Part shown: positions 1 to 8,891 of the stretch, one piece after another | Layout: each line of letters begins with the position of its first letter | How positions within the stretch are numbered: the stretch's first letter is position 1 | Source of the DNA: Oscillospiraceae bacterium | Lineage (GTDB): Bacteria; Bacillota; Clostridia; UMGS1810 | Direction: 5' to 3' | Assembly (NCBI GenBank): GCA_021629085.1 | Contig: JAJXRJ010000003.1 | Coordinates: 27,913-91,912 of the forward strand | Length of the DNA: 64,000 nucleotides | Position numbers and translations under genes: made by a program | The notes under the pieces: generated by a model | The model's input: the letters and a program-made list of their open reading frames with translations, nothing else | Databases searched by the model: none | What the model was told of the DNA's origin: nothing

Positions 1-762
1 AAGAATCGGCTGGTTTAAAAAGGACATACAGCCGGTTACATTCCAGCCGCCGTTGGAATTCAAAGAACGTGCGTGATATCCCCGTTTCGTTTTGTAATAG
101 TCATAGTAATCCTTCACAAAGAAGGGAGCGTCCTCCGGCAGCGGGTCCACTACGCCCCCGCCGAGCGCGTAGCTGCCATTTTTGTAATCCTCCAGACGCT
201 GAGCATTGAGCGCCTGCTTTTTGGCATAGCGCGCATCTGCAGAATTTTCAGCATCAAAATAGCCATTGGCGTTTACGCGAGTCATATCATACATGGTGGG
301 GGCCACGGTTGCTTTAATGCGGGTATCTATCGCCGCTGCATTCAGTGCCATACCGCCCCAGCCGCAAATGCCGATAATACCGATCTTTTCCGGATCCACA
401 TTTCCCTGCACAGAGAGAAAATCCACCGCTGCCTGAAAATCTTCGGTATTGATGTCCGGGGACGCCATGTAGCGGGGTTGGCCGCCGCTTTCTCCGGTAA
501 AAGACGGGTCAAAAGCAATGGTTAGGAACCCGCGCTCAGCCATTGCCTGGGCATACAATCCGGCTGCCTGCTCTTTCACCGCTCCGAACGGACCGCATAC
601 GGCGATTGCCGCCAGTTTCCCTGTTACGCCCTTTGGCGCATAAAGATCGGCCGCAAGCGTGATGCCATAGCGGTTGTGAAAGGTCACCTTGTGATGGGTT
701 ACTTGATCGCTTTTTGGGAAGGTCTTATCCCATTCTTTTGTTAAAACCAATGTTTCGTCCAT
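1..762 (-). CDS. Alpha/beta hydrolase, dienelactone-hydrolase-like (partial, C-terminus off the window)
   Basis: Open from an ATG at 762 to the window edge without a stop: 254 residues, C-terminus missing. Seen: an alpha/beta-hydrolase core with FDPSFTGESGG around residue 84 and a nucleophile elbow GICGWGG near residues 131-137, where Cys replaces the usual Ser, as in the dienelactone hydrolase / YcjY-like group. No signal peptide, so cytoplasmic. The start sits one base after the stop of the small upstream gene, whose last codons hold its GGAGG ribosome site, so the two are co-translated. The pair is divergent from a LysR regulator, a common arrangement for its target. Substrate cannot be told from sequence. 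Confidence 0.85.
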   Translation of the reverse strand, partial: MDETLVLTKEWDKTFPKSDQVTHHKVTFHNRYGITLAADLYAPKGVTGKLAAIAVCGPFGAVKEQAAGLYAQAMAERGFLTIAFDPSFTGESGGQPRYMASPDINTEDFQAAVDFLSVQGNVDPEKIGIIGICGWGGMALNAAAIDTRIKATVAPTMYDMTRVNANGYFDAENSADARYAKKQALNAQRLEDYKNGSYALGGGVVDPLPEDAPFFVKDYYDYYKTKRGYHARSLNSNGGWNVTGCMSFLNQPIL

Positions 763-763
763 T

Positions 764-1015
764 TCAAAATCCTCCATTTCTTTTATCCTCTTGTTTCATG
801 GTGTATACCATATGATCGAGACAGTCGATTTTGTATTGTTCCCGGTGCAGCTGATCCAAAAGCAAGGCTCTATGCCGTGATAATAGCCGGTACTGTTCCT
901 TTCGTTTCTGTTGTTTTTCCAGCGCAAGAAACTGTCCGATCAGAGCAATATCACATCCGGCGTCTGATAGATTCCTTCGTATTCTGAAAATGCGTTCCTC
1001 AGCAATTGCAGCCAT
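764..1015 (-). CDS. Small helical protein, MerR-dimerisation-helix-like
   Basis: 83 aa, almost wholly alpha-helical and charged. The second half (LLSRHRALLLDQLHREQ, then a cluster around IDCLDHM) resembles the C-terminal dimerisation coiled coil of MerR-family regulators, but there is no N-terminal helix-turn-helix. It is first in a two-gene minus-strand unit with the alpha/beta hydrolase and faces the LysR regulator. It could be an accessory or truncated regulator. Family assignment is a resemblance only. Confidence 0.6.
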   Translation of the reverse strand: MAAIAEERIFRIRRNLSDAGCDIALIGQFLALEKQQKRKEQYRLLSRHRALLLDQLHREQYKIDCLDHMVYTMKQEDKRNGGF

Positions 1016-1039
1016 TTGGCTTCACCTCCCGTTGACTTT

Positions 1040-1068
1040 ATTGTAACCCTATGCCTGTAAAATAGCAA
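1040..1068 (-). promoter_or_regulatory. Candidate promoter of the hydrolase unit
   Basis: On the minus strand TTGCTA, a 17-base spacer and TACAAT precede the 83-aa gene. It lies back to back with the LysR promoter, so one regulator site could serve both. Confidence 0.45.
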
Positions 1069-1095
1069 ATACTTTGTTTTTATTCCATGATATGC

Positions 1096-1124
1096 TTTAC
1101 AAGCATTTTAAAATGATGTATAAT
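1096..1124 (+). promoter_or_regulatory. Candidate promoter of the LysR gene
   Basis: TTTACA, 17-base spacer, TATAAT, followed by a strong AGGAGGGAGG ribosome site and the ATG at 1151. Confidence 0.6.
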
Positions 1125-1150
1125 AGAAAGCAGGAGGGAGGCAATGCCAT

Positions 1151-2053
1151 ATGGAAATCCGTGTCCTTCGCTATTTTCTTGCGGTTGCAAGAGAGGGCAA
1201 TATTACTGGAGCGGCGAATTATCTGCATTTAACACAGCCGACGCTGTCCCGGCAAATTCGAGACTTAGAAGAAGAACTGGGACGGCAGCTCCTCAGCCGA
1301 AAAAGCCATCGGGTTACGCTCACACCAGAAGGGGTGCTTTTTAGAAAACGGGCAGAGGAAATCATCGCTATGGTCGATAAGACCGAAGCGGAGTTTAACG
1401 CTATGGAAAACACCGTAAGCGGAGAAATTTACATTGGAGGCGGGGAAACGGAAGCAATTCGGCTGATTGCGGAAATTGCAAAGGAGTTGCGCAATGATTA
1501 TCCGCAAATCCGTTATCACCTCTACAGCGGCAATGCCCAGGATGTTACAGAACGGCTGGACAAAGGGCTCTTAGATTTTGGCGTATTAATCCAGCCAGCT
1601 GACATTGCAAAATATGATTTTATAAATCTTCCCAAAAAAGACGTCTGGGGCGTTATTATGCGAAAAGATAGCCCGCTTTCCAAAAAGGAGTACATTAAAA
1701 AAAATGATCTGCTGCATGTGCCGCTCATCTGTTCCAGACAGGTAATGTCATCGCAGCAGGCAGGAAATGAATTTTCAAACTGGTTTGGGGAGGAGTTTGA
1801 AAAGTTAGACATAGTAACTACGTATAACTTGGTATATAATGCCGCCATTATGGTAGAAGCGGGAATTGGATATGCAATCACTTTGGATAAGCTTGCAAAT
1901 ACCTCTGAGGATAGCAGCCTTTGTTTCCGGCCGCTTATGCCAAAGCTGGAATCCGGGCTCAATATTGTCTGGAAGAAGTATCAGGTGTTTTCTCCCGCCG
2001 CAGCGCTGTTTTTGGAAAGATTGAAAGAACAGTTTTTAGAAAAATCACAATAA
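1151..2053 (+). CDS. LysR-family transcriptional regulator
   Basis: 300 aa, normal length for the family. Residues 1-60 form the winged helix-turn-helix (MEIRVLRYFLAVAREGN, then the recognition region TQPTLSRQIRDLEEELG). Residues about 90-300 are the periplasmic-binding-like effector domain. Divergent from the hydrolase pair, which is the likely target by the usual LysR arrangement. It is similar to the second LysR at 56785, sharing the REGNIT and QPT.SRQ stretches and an effector domain of the same subgroup. Confidence 0.93.
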   Translation: MEIRVLRYFLAVAREGNITGAANYLHLTQPTLSRQIRDLEEELGRQLLSRKSHRVTLTPEGVLFRKRAEEIIAMVDKTEAEFNAMENTVSGEIYIGGGETEAIRLIAEIAKELRNDYPQIRYHLYSGNAQDVTERLDKGLLDFGVLIQPADIAKYDFINLPKKDVWGVIMRKDSPLSKKEYIKKNDLLHVPLICSRQVMSSQQAGNEFSNWFGEEFEKLDIVTTYNLVYNAAIMVEAGIGYAITLDKLANTSEDSSLCFRPLMPKLESGLNIVWKKYQVFSPAAALFLERLKEQFLEKSQ

Positions 2054-2224
2054 AAGAAATCAGGCAAAACATCTATAAAGAATGAGAAATGGCGAATCTG
2101 TTTGCAAAATTGCAAAATCTGCTAACAGAAAAAAGAGCCAATAACCCACCCCATATTTAGGGATAATTTTGTCCTGATAAGATGGGGCTGTCGCTTATGA
2201 TTTTATTCACTTGCGGCAGCCCTT

Positions 2225-2400
2225 TTATTTCACTGCGTCCTTTAATGCCTTTCCTGCTTTAAATGCAGGGGCCTTACAAGCGGCGATCTTTATTTTTCCC
2301 CCGGTTGAGGGTTTTGCCCCTCGCGTGCAGCACGCTCTCTCACTTCAAAATTCCAAAAACCAATCAGAGTTACTTTTTCACCTTTTGCTAAAGCCTCAAC
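2225..2400 (-). pseudogene. HU-type DNA-binding protein, 3' remnant
   Basis: The minus strand encodes an HU C-terminal half: VEALAKGEKVTLIGF, then NFEVRERAAREGQNPQ, then, after a one-base frameshift in the run of G and A near 2295, KIKIAACKAPAFKAGKALKDAVK and a stop. The first 35-40 residues of HU are absent; upstream sequence does not match. A dead fragment, matched from knowledge of HU sequence. Confidence 0.7.
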
Positions 2401-2412
2401 TATTTATCCGTG

Positions 2413-2550
2413 ATATTTGATCTGTCTGATACGCCGATTGACAAGGATGAAGAAGTGATATCCCTAAAAATCAACGTGGACCTGCCTGCTTCTCAATCCT
2501 TACAAAAATGTAATAATGATCCTGGCGGGCGGGAAACCATGATTCTATGA
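2413..2550 (+). other. Short open stretch without start, unrecognised
   Basis: 46 codons are open (IFDLSDTPIDKDEEVISL...) ending in TGA at 2550, with no start codon or ribosome site. It may be gene debris next to the HU remnant. Between 2054 and 2989 I otherwise see only the HU remnant, the LytTR-type promoter and the short ORF at 2703. Confidence 0.2.
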
Positions 2551-2565
2551 TATAGGGTTTCATAT

Positions 2566-2631
2566 ATTTCACGCTGAAAAATGAGTGTTTCACGCAAAAG
2601 ATAATTTTTTGAGTAGCCTTTCTTTTATAAT
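2566..2631 (+). promoter_or_regulatory. LytTR-type promoter 1: twin TTTCACGC repeats plus TATAAT
   Basis: ATTTCACGC at 2566 and GTTTCACGC at 2587 are direct repeats 21 bp apart, two helical turns. TATAAT lies at 2626, 39 bases after the start of the second repeat. There is no good -35. LytTR-family activators bind paired direct repeats just upstream of weak -35 regions. An equivalent element with the same spacings lies at 13890-13955, and a LytTR regulator is encoded at 13151. It would drive the STAS-to-nucleotidase operon. Confidence 0.65.
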
Positions 2632-2702
2632 CAACTGTATAGATATAGGTTTATTTCAATCGCAATAAAATATTATTTAATCAATAGAAGGGAGGCTTTG
2701 TT

Positions 2703-2888
2703 ATCAGTTGTTATAACGGAAGGGGGAGCAGGGAGCAACGTGCCTGCAACTATGGTGGCGGTAGCGGCTTTTTCCCTCCATATGAGCGCTTATACAGCAG
2801 CCTGCTTCTATTCCGCAATCAACGCAACGGATGCCATGCAGGTGGAGGCGGATGCCCGTTTGTCCGCACTGAGCAGCAGGAAACGTGA
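2703..2888 (+). other. Possible 61-codon Gly/Cys-rich peptide in the leader
   Basis: An ORF of 61 codons begins at ATC, 7 bases after a strong AGGGAGG. It would encode a Gly/Cys-rich peptide (SCYNGRGSREQR, NYGGGSGFFPPYERLY, NGCHAGGGGCPF). It lies between LytTR-type promoter 1 and the first STAS gene. The lack of a standard start codon leaves three options: a rare ATC start, a recently broken ATG, or chance. An overlapping TTG-started frame (2698-2892) is too close to the same ribosome site. Confidence 0.3.
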
Positions 2889-3018
2889 ATAAGGCACAAT
2901 ATGAAAACCTTATCTTACGCTTTAGAGGAACAGCAGAGGAATCTTCCCTTGCTGTTCCTGCGCATGGTAAAATTATTGACATACATCAATGAAAAACAAT
3001 TGTTTGGAGGTATCTAAT

Positions 3019-3315
3019 ATGAATATCAACAAGACTATAGACGGATCGGCCCTGCACATCTCGTTGGAGGGCCGGCTGGATACGACAACGGCCCCCCAGT
3101 TGGAAGCAGAACTCAAGCAATCCATGGACGGGGTCACGCTGCTGGAGTTTGATTTCGATAAGCTGGAATACCTTTCTTCCGCCGGGCTGCGGGTTATTCT
3201 GGCTGCGCAGAAGGCGATGAACAAACAGGGGGAAATGATCATCCGCCATGTAAACGAAACCATTATGGAAGTGTTTGAAGTGACCGGATTTATCGATATT
3301 CTTACCATCGAATGA
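3019..3315 (+). CDS. STAS-domain anti-sigma factor antagonist (RsbV/SpoIIAA-like), copy 1
   Basis: 98 aa, a single STAS domain. The ATG at 3019 is chosen over 2989 because TTGGAGG stands 8 bases before it. The motif LEYLSSAGLRVI contains the Ser that RsbW-type kinases phosphorylate and PP2C phosphatases dephosphorylate. It is about three-quarters identical to the second STAS protein at 19307. First gene of the operon downstream of LytTR-type promoter 1. Its natural partners, RsbW-like ATPase domains, sit on the MATE and SpoIIE proteins encoded just downstream and, in degenerate form, on the ABC transporter. Confidence 0.92.
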   Translation: MNINKTIDGSALHISLEGRLDTTTAPQLEAELKQSMDGVTLLEFDFDKLEYLSSAGLRVILAAQKAMNKQGEMIIRHVNETIMEVFEVTGFIDILTIE

Positions 3316-3341
3316 GGCAAGGGATGGAGCGGGGAGCAAGT

Positions 3342-4715
3342 ATGAAACTGCTGGAGCAGACGGCCCGGGCAGCAAAGGCACAAAATTGGCGGGGTGATAT
3401 TGCCGTTTTACATATCAACCACTGCATGGACAATACTTTTTACTTCAATGATATACTGAAAAGCCTGTTTGGCCATGTGACGCTTCTGACTCCGCCTTAT
3501 AGCAATCAGGATATCCCTGAAAACTACGCAGGACCATGCTATCACGGCGTGCGGCAGGGCGGCGTCTATCACCTGCTGAAGAACCGGGTGGAGCTGGGCT
3601 GCGGCAGCACGGAGTTTCTGGAGGCTACTCTGCTCCTGCTGGAAGAAGCTTTTCGCCGGGAACTGATTCCCCTGCTGCGCCAGGGGAAAAAGCTGCTGAT
3701 TATTGAGGACGGGGGTTACCATTTTGAAGCGCTTCCCCGGGTGAAGCGGCTGTTTCCGGAGGTGGAAGACAAAATCATCGGCGCAGTAGAGCAGACCACG
3801 TCCGGAACCCGCAGAAGCATGAGCCGGCAGGGATACCGGTACTCCTATCCTTGCGCCAGCATTGCCCGATCAGATATTAAGATGAATGTAGAATCCATCT
3901 TTATTGGGCAGCGGATTGTGGAGGAGCTGGGGCTGATGCTCTATGCGGCAGATGCTTTTTACCCTTTCCATTCTGTACTGCTGGTGGGCTATGGCGTTGT
4001 AGGGCGCAGCTGCCGTATGGCGCTGGAGGGGCGCTTCTGCCGGTTGGAAGCCTATGATACTGATCAACGTGTGTTGCAGGTTGCAAAGGATGACGGCCTG
4101 CAAACCTATTCCCATCCGTCCCCGGAGATGTTTTCAGAGGATACCATTGTCATTGGCTGTGTAGGCGGCTCTTCCTTTGGAGAGGGCATGTTCCGAGCCT
4201 TTCTCAAAGGAGAGGGGACAAATCTCTATCTGGCAAGCGGTTCTTCAAAGGATGTGGAGTTTTCTTATTTCCTGCGGTATCTGGAAGGAAAAGAAGCGGA
4301 GGTCCCCTGCCTTGTGCTTGAAAGCCGGGAGACGGCGGAGTGGTATAGCTGCTACCGCTTCCGATATGGCGGCGTAGAAAAGAATGTGTATTTAATGGCT
4401 GAAGGAAAACCGGTGAACTTTTACCGGGAAGGCGTGATCAGCCTGACCTACCGGGTGGTTGACCTGGTGTTCACGGAGATGCTCCAGATGGCGCTGTATC
4501 TGTGCTGCAACCGGAATCTCCCTCCTCAGCTGTATATATTGGGGGAGGACAATCCTATTACCAGAGCTGTTTCCGAGAAAGAAATGCTGCACCTGTGGTT
4601 TAAGGAAAATCATTTTTGGTATCAGGGAGAGCTGGAAGCATTTTTGCAGCCCCATCCGCTGGCCGATGAACTGCGGAAGAATACATGGGAGAAGGATCAT
4701 GGAGAAGATTATTAA
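3342..4715 (+). CDS. S-adenosylhomocysteine-hydrolase-like NAD-binding protein
   Basis: 457 aa from ATG 3342 (GGGGAG ribosome site). Its order of motifs follows adenosylhomocysteinase: an acidic IIEDGGYHFEAL stretch, AVEQTTSGTRR in place of EETTTGV, SDIKMNVESIFIGQR in place of the Lys-containing VTKSKFDN segment, and a Rossmann motif LLVGYGVVGRSCRMAL around residues 207-222. It is diverged and lacks most catalytic signatures of true SahH, so the reaction is uncertain; it may bind rather than turn over a nucleoside-type ligand. Encoded between a STAS gene and the MATE fusion, it overlaps the latter by 17 bases, implying a role in this signalling and transport unit. Confidence 0.65.
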   Translation: MKLLEQTARAAKAQNWRGDIAVLHINHCMDNTFYFNDILKSLFGHVTLLTPPYSNQDIPENYAGPCYHGVRQGGVYHLLKNRVELGCGSTEFLEATLLLLEEAFRRELIPLLRQGKKLLIIEDGGYHFEALPRVKRLFPEVEDKIIGAVEQTTSGTRRSMSRQGYRYSYPCASIARSDIKMNVESIFIGQRIVEELGLMLYAADAFYPFHSVLLVGYGVVGRSCRMALEGRFCRLEAYDTDQRVLQVAKDDGLQTYSHPSPEMFSEDTIVIGCVGGSSFGEGMFRAFLKGEGTNLYLASGSSKDVEFSYFLRYLEGKEAEVPCLVLESRETAEWYSCYRFRYGGVEKNVYLMAEGKPVNFYREGVISLTYRVVDLVFTEMLQMALYLCCNRNLPPQLYILGEDNPITRAVSEKEMLHLWFKENHFWYQGELEAFLQPHPLADELRKNTWEKDHGEDY

Positions 4716-6471
4716 ACGGACGTTTTTTAAATTTTTCGCCCCTACGCTGGTGGCGTCATTGGCGTTGGCCGTTGTCTCCATGACTGATTTGATTGTAGCC
4801 GGCCAGCTTTTGGGCAGCAGCGCGTTTACTGCTATCAGTCTGGCGCTGCCGGTGACTATCTTTGTGCAGATCATTGCCGCAATTTTCGGCGGCGGTGCCG
4901 GAATCGCGCTGTCAAACCTTTTGGGGCGAGGCGAACGGGAGCGCTGCAACCGGGTGTTCACCACTGCGCTGCTTTCGGCTGTGGCCATAGGCGTAGCAGC
5001 GGCGGCGGTGGGCCTGCTCTTTCTGGACCCTTTGATCCTGCTGTTGGGCGGACAGCCCGGCGGAAGCATGCATGACGCCCGTCAGTACATCGGGATCCTG
5101 CTTTTGGGTATGCCATTTTTGATTTTAGCGCCGGTGCAGCTTACCTTCCTGCGCAATGACAGCAATCCCCGCTATTCTATGTTTTGCGTGCTGGCAGGAG
5201 GTATATGGAACCTGATTGCGAACATTTCGTTGGTGCTGCTGTTCGACCTGGGGATTGCGGGTATTGCTATCGGCACCGTCACTTCCCAAATGCTCAGTTG
5301 TGTGCTTTCCGGCCGGAAACTCTACCGCAAGAAAAGCAGCTTCCATCTGACGAAAAAGCGGTGCTGGTCCTTATCCGCCGTGGTGGAGATGGCAAGCCCC
5401 GGCCTACCCGCCGCTATGATTTTTTTCTTCCAGGTGGTGCTTACGGTGGTAATCAACCACACCCTGGCAATGGCCGGTGGCGACAGCGCTGTGGGCGTGT
5501 ATGCGGTGGTAAAATACCTGATAACGTTCCTCTACGCTTTTTATGATGGTGTTACTGGTGCAATTCAACCTATGCTGGGAGTCTACCGGGGCGAAGGGGA
5601 GATTGAGAACCTGCGCCGCACGGTATCTGTGTCTTTTAAAGTGATGCTGCTGATGTCAGTGGGGATTACTTTGGTTTTGGAACTGGGAGCGCCGGTGATC
5701 TGTATGATTTTTGGCGTGGAATCAGGTATGCTGGATATCACGGTAACGGCTATCCGCATCCAGGCGATGTTCTGCATTACAGCGGGGATACTGGCTTTTT
5801 TGGGAGCCTGTTACCGCTGTACCGGCCATGCAGGAGTGGCAATGGCCATTGCTGTGTGCAACAATTTAATTTTTCCGGTATCCATTATCCTGCTTCTGTC
5901 GAACTTCACTTCCCTTGGCAGCAACAGCGTCTATTGGGGGCTGGTGCTTACGGATTATGCCACTCTGCTGGTTCTGTTCTGCGCTTTGCGTATCCTGCGC
6001 AGACAGGGCGAATCCCCAATCCTGCTGATTCCCATGCAGGATAATCAGGCCAACGGGCCGGTGTACCAGGTGCTGATTCAGGACAAATATGAGGACATTC
6101 CCCGAATTTCTGAGAAAATTGACAATTTCTGCGAGGAACACGGCGTTCCTATAAAGAAACGCTATTATATTTCCCTGTGTATGGAGGAATTGGTGGTCAA
6201 CATTATTCAGTTGGGATTTCGTAAAGCGCAGGACAACTATATCGACATCCGGGTATCGGTGTTGCCAGATCAGCAGGTGGCCCTGCGCATCCGGGATGAT
6301 GCGGTGGAGTTTGACCCTACCCAATCCCAGGAGGCATCGCTGGACGATTTGATGGACGGTTCCCACAAAGAGGATCATAACGAGCTGGGGCTGCTCCTGG
6401 TAAAAAAAGTTGCCAGCTCTTATTCCTATAAGCGTACAGTGGGATTTAATGATTTTATGGTGGTGCTTTAG
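4699..6471 (+). CDS. MATE-family transporter fused to an RsbW-like ATPase domain
   Basis: 590 aa. ATG at 4699 is preferred (AGAAGGATC ribosome site; overlaps the preceding gene). Residues 1-455 are a 12-helix MATE antiporter (FAPTLVASLALAVVSMTDLIVAGQ at the N-terminus). Residues about 463-590 are an HATPase_c domain of the anti-sigma kinase type: N-box EELVVNII, G1 region RIRDDAVEFDP (the usual Gly is Ala) and ELGLLLVKK. MATE proteins normally end after the last helix. Adjacent STAS and SpoIIE genes supply the antagonist and phosphatase of a partner switch, so the kinase domain may couple that switch to transport. Confidence 0.88.
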   Translation: MEKIIKRTFFKFFAPTLVASLALAVVSMTDLIVAGQLLGSSAFTAISLALPVTIFVQIIAAIFGGGAGIALSNLLGRGERERCNRVFTTALLSAVAIGVAAAAVGLLFLDPLILLLGGQPGGSMHDARQYIGILLLGMPFLILAPVQLTFLRNDSNPRYSMFCVLAGGIWNLIANISLVLLFDLGIAGIAIGTVTSQMLSCVLSGRKLYRKKSSFHLTKKRCWSLSAVVEMASPGLPAAMIFFFQVVLTVVINHTLAMAGGDSAVGVYAVVKYLITFLYAFYDGVTGAIQPMLGVYRGEGEIENLRRTVSVSFKVMLLMSVGITLVLELGAPVICMIFGVESGMLDITVTAIRIQAMFCITAGILAFLGACYRCTGHAGVAMAIAVCNNLIFPVSIILLLSNFTSLGSNSVYWGLVLTDYATLLVLFCALRILRRQGESPILLIPMQDNQANGPVYQVLIQDKYEDIPRISEKIDNFCEEHGVPIKKRYYISLCMEELVVNIIQLGFRKAQDNYIDIRVSVLPDQQVALRIRDDAVEFDPTQSQEASLDDLMDGSHKEDHNELGLLLVKKVASSYSYKRTVGFNDFMVVL

Positions 6472-6495
6472 CATGGCTGCCGGAAAGGATGGAAA

Positions 6496-8871
6496 ATGAT
6501 GAGGGAAATATTGACTGTTTTCCGAAAAAGAAGCGCATGGGGACATATGATACTCAGCGCTGTGGTGTTTTTTGCCATAGCCCTGCCGTTCCGCAGCCTG
6601 TTCACCCTTTTGCCGGGTGTGACAGAGATTCGCCCGGCCAACATGGTGCCGCTGGTATTTGGCATTCAGTTTGGTCCCGCGGCCGCTTGGGGAATTTCGA
6701 TAGGAAACCTGATTTCCGATATCCTGTCGGGCTCCAATATATTTGTGTGTTTAACAGGGTTTGTAGTAAACTTCTTTTACACCTATATCCCATACAAATT
6801 GTGGTACACGCTGCGTCTGGGCAAGGAGCCTATCCATCCGGTCCGCCTCAATACGGTGCTGGAGATCGTCAAGTATATTTTAGTGGTTCTGATCGACTCG
6901 TTTGTCACCACTGTGTCCCTGGCCCTGATTTTCGAGGCGGCGGGATTTCAGTCATTTTTTTCTTCTTTCCCGCTTCTGTTTTTCAATAATTTCGATTTTG
7001 CCATTATTCTGGGTATCCCGGTTCTTTCCTTCTGGGGCAAGACCCGTCTGCGCTCCGTGGTGCCCGAATACCGGGAAGATGCAGAGGTTCAACGCGGCTT
7101 TCGCTGGCTGGATCTGCCTTTAGTCATCATCGCCGTCATTGGCGTGGGATATTTTCTCTACTCTCTGTTCCAGGGAGGAGCGATAAACAGCCCCCTTGCT
7201 CTGGGGTTTCTCTGTGTGGCGATAGCAGGGCTGGTGGTTTATGCCTTTCGGCCCGCCGGTAAAGTGGAGCCGCTACCCCCTAGTCGGGAAGGTGTGAAGA
7301 TTTCCATCAAGGCGAAGGTGACCATCGGCTTTTTGCTGCTGACGCTGGTATTCCTGATCCTGCTGGCAGTGGTGTCTTATAATGCGCTTAAGGTGGGCGG
7401 CGAGCTGGATCGCCTGGAGGTCTGGAACTATATCTACCTGGTGCTGGGTATCACCATCAACTTGCTTTACGGAATTGCCATCCTTTTCCTGTGGTATGTA
7501 GAGCGGAATATCACCACCCCGGTGGAACATCTCTCTTATCTGACGGAGTTATACGCCAGACGGGAGCATGAACATGACAAAGGCCTTGCTTTGCGCCTGC
7601 AGCAGCTTGTGGATGCCATTCCCCAAGGGGATGAAATTGGCGCCCTGGCGGTTTCCTTTCGGAACATGACGAATGAACTGGACGACTATATGGAAAACCT
7701 GGCGGCGGTGACCGCAGATAAGGAGCGCATTGCCACAGAGCTGAATGTGGCCACCCAGATCCAGGCTTCCATGCTGCCCTGTATTTTCCCGGCTTTCCCC
7801 GGCCGCAGGGAGTTTGACGTCTACGCGACTATGACCCCGGCCAAGGAAGTAGGCGGAGATTTCTATGATTTCTTCCTGGTGGACGATGATCATCTGGCGT
7901 TGGTCATTGCGGACGTGTCGGGGAAGGGAGTTCCGGCAGCGCTGTTCATGGTGATCGCCAAGACCCTTCTGAAAAATGCCGCTCAGACCGGCCTTTCCCC
8001 TAAGGCAATATTAGAAAGGGTCAACAACCAGCTTTGCGAAAACAATGAAGCGAAGATGTTCGTTACCGTATGGATGGGGATTTTTGAAATCTCCACTGGA
8101 AAACTGACTGCTTCCAACGCAGGGCACGAATATCCGGCGGTCAGACATAAAGACGGAAAATTCGAGCTGTATAGGGATAAGCATGGCTTTGTGCTGGCTG
8201 GTATGGAGGATACACGTTACCGGGAGTACGAGCTGGAACTGAAAGCGGGAGACACCTTGTTTGTTTATACCGACGGCGTAGCGGAAGCTACCGACGCCAC
8301 CAATACGCTGTACGGGACAGAGCGGATGCTGGCGGCGCTCAACCGGAACGAGAATGCCAACCCTGAGGGACTTCTTCACACTGTGAAGGAAGACATCGAT
8401 ATGTTTGTGGGGGAAGCGCCCCAGTTTGACGATATTACCATGCTGGCGCTCAAAGTAAAGGATGTCCAATCTGAAAAGATGAAGAAGATAACTGTTGCGC
8501 CGCAACTGAACAGCATTGACACAGTAACCGCCTTTTTTGAGGAGTGCCTTGCGCAGCAGGAGGCTCCTATGAAGGTTGTATCACAAATCAATATCGCTGT
8601 GGACGAGATTTTTTCCAATATCGCCCGGTACAGCGGAGCTACTTCTGTTTCCGTGGGATGTGAGACGGAGAAAGGCCGTGTGATACTCCGGTTCGCGGAT
8701 GACGGGCGCCCCTACGACCCAACGGAAAAAGCAGACCCAGATATTACGCTTTCAGCGGAAGAACGAGATATCGGCGGGTTGGGCATTTTTATGGTGAAAA
8801 AGACGATGGATGATATTCAATATGCGTATAAGGGCGGATTTAATATTCTGACCATTCAAAAGTGTTGGTAA
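6496..8871 (+). CDS. Membrane SpoIIE/PP2C phosphatase with ECF-S-like sensor, HAMP-like region and RsbW-like ATPase domain
   Basis: 791 aa. Residues 1-170 are multi-span and resemble the S-components of ECF transporters (QueT-like spacing in RPANMVPLVFGIQFGP and ISDILSGSN). More helices follow to about 330 with a HAMP-like stretch. Residues 415-645 are SpoIIE-type PP2C: QIQASMLP, GGDFYDFF, DVSGKGVPAALFM and FDDITML carry the metal Asp residues. Residues 660-791 are an intact HATPase_c kinase-like domain (DEIFSNI, DDGRPYDP, GGLGIFMVKK). Membrane-bound kinase and phosphatase in one chain, expected to control phosphorylation of the STAS proteins in response to an unknown ligand. Confidence 0.9.
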   Translation: MMREILTVFRKRSAWGHMILSAVVFFAIALPFRSLFTLLPGVTEIRPANMVPLVFGIQFGPAAAWGISIGNLISDILSGSNIFVCLTGFVVNFFYTYIPYKLWYTLRLGKEPIHPVRLNTVLEIVKYILVVLIDSFVTTVSLALIFEAAGFQSFFSSFPLLFFNNFDFAIILGIPVLSFWGKTRLRSVVPEYREDAEVQRGFRWLDLPLVIIAVIGVGYFLYSLFQGGAINSPLALGFLCVAIAGLVVYAFRPAGKVEPLPPSREGVKISIKAKVTIGFLLLTLVFLILLAVVSYNALKVGGELDRLEVWNYIYLVLGITINLLYGIAILFLWYVERNITTPVEHLSYLTELYARREHEHDKGLALRLQQLVDAIPQGDEIGALAVSFRNMTNELDDYMENLAAVTADKERIATELNVATQIQASMLPCIFPAFPGRREFDVYATMTPAKEVGGDFYDFFLVDDDHLALVIADVSGKGVPAALFMVIAKTLLKNAAQTGLSPKAILERVNNQLCENNEAKMFVTVWMGIFEISTGKLTASNAGHEYPAVRHKDGKFELYRDKHGFVLAGMEDTRYREYELELKAGDTLFVYTDGVAEATDATNTLYGTERMLAALNRNENANPEGLLHTVKEDIDMFVGEAPQFDDITMLALKVKDVQSEKMKKITVAPQLNSIDTVTAFFEECLAQQEAPMKVVSQINIAVDEIFSNIARYSGATSVSVGCETEKGRVILRFADDGRPYDPTEKADPDITLSAEERDIGGLGIFMVKKTMDDIQYAYKGGFNILTIQKCW

Positions 8872-8891
8872 TGTACAGCAAGAAAGGAATC

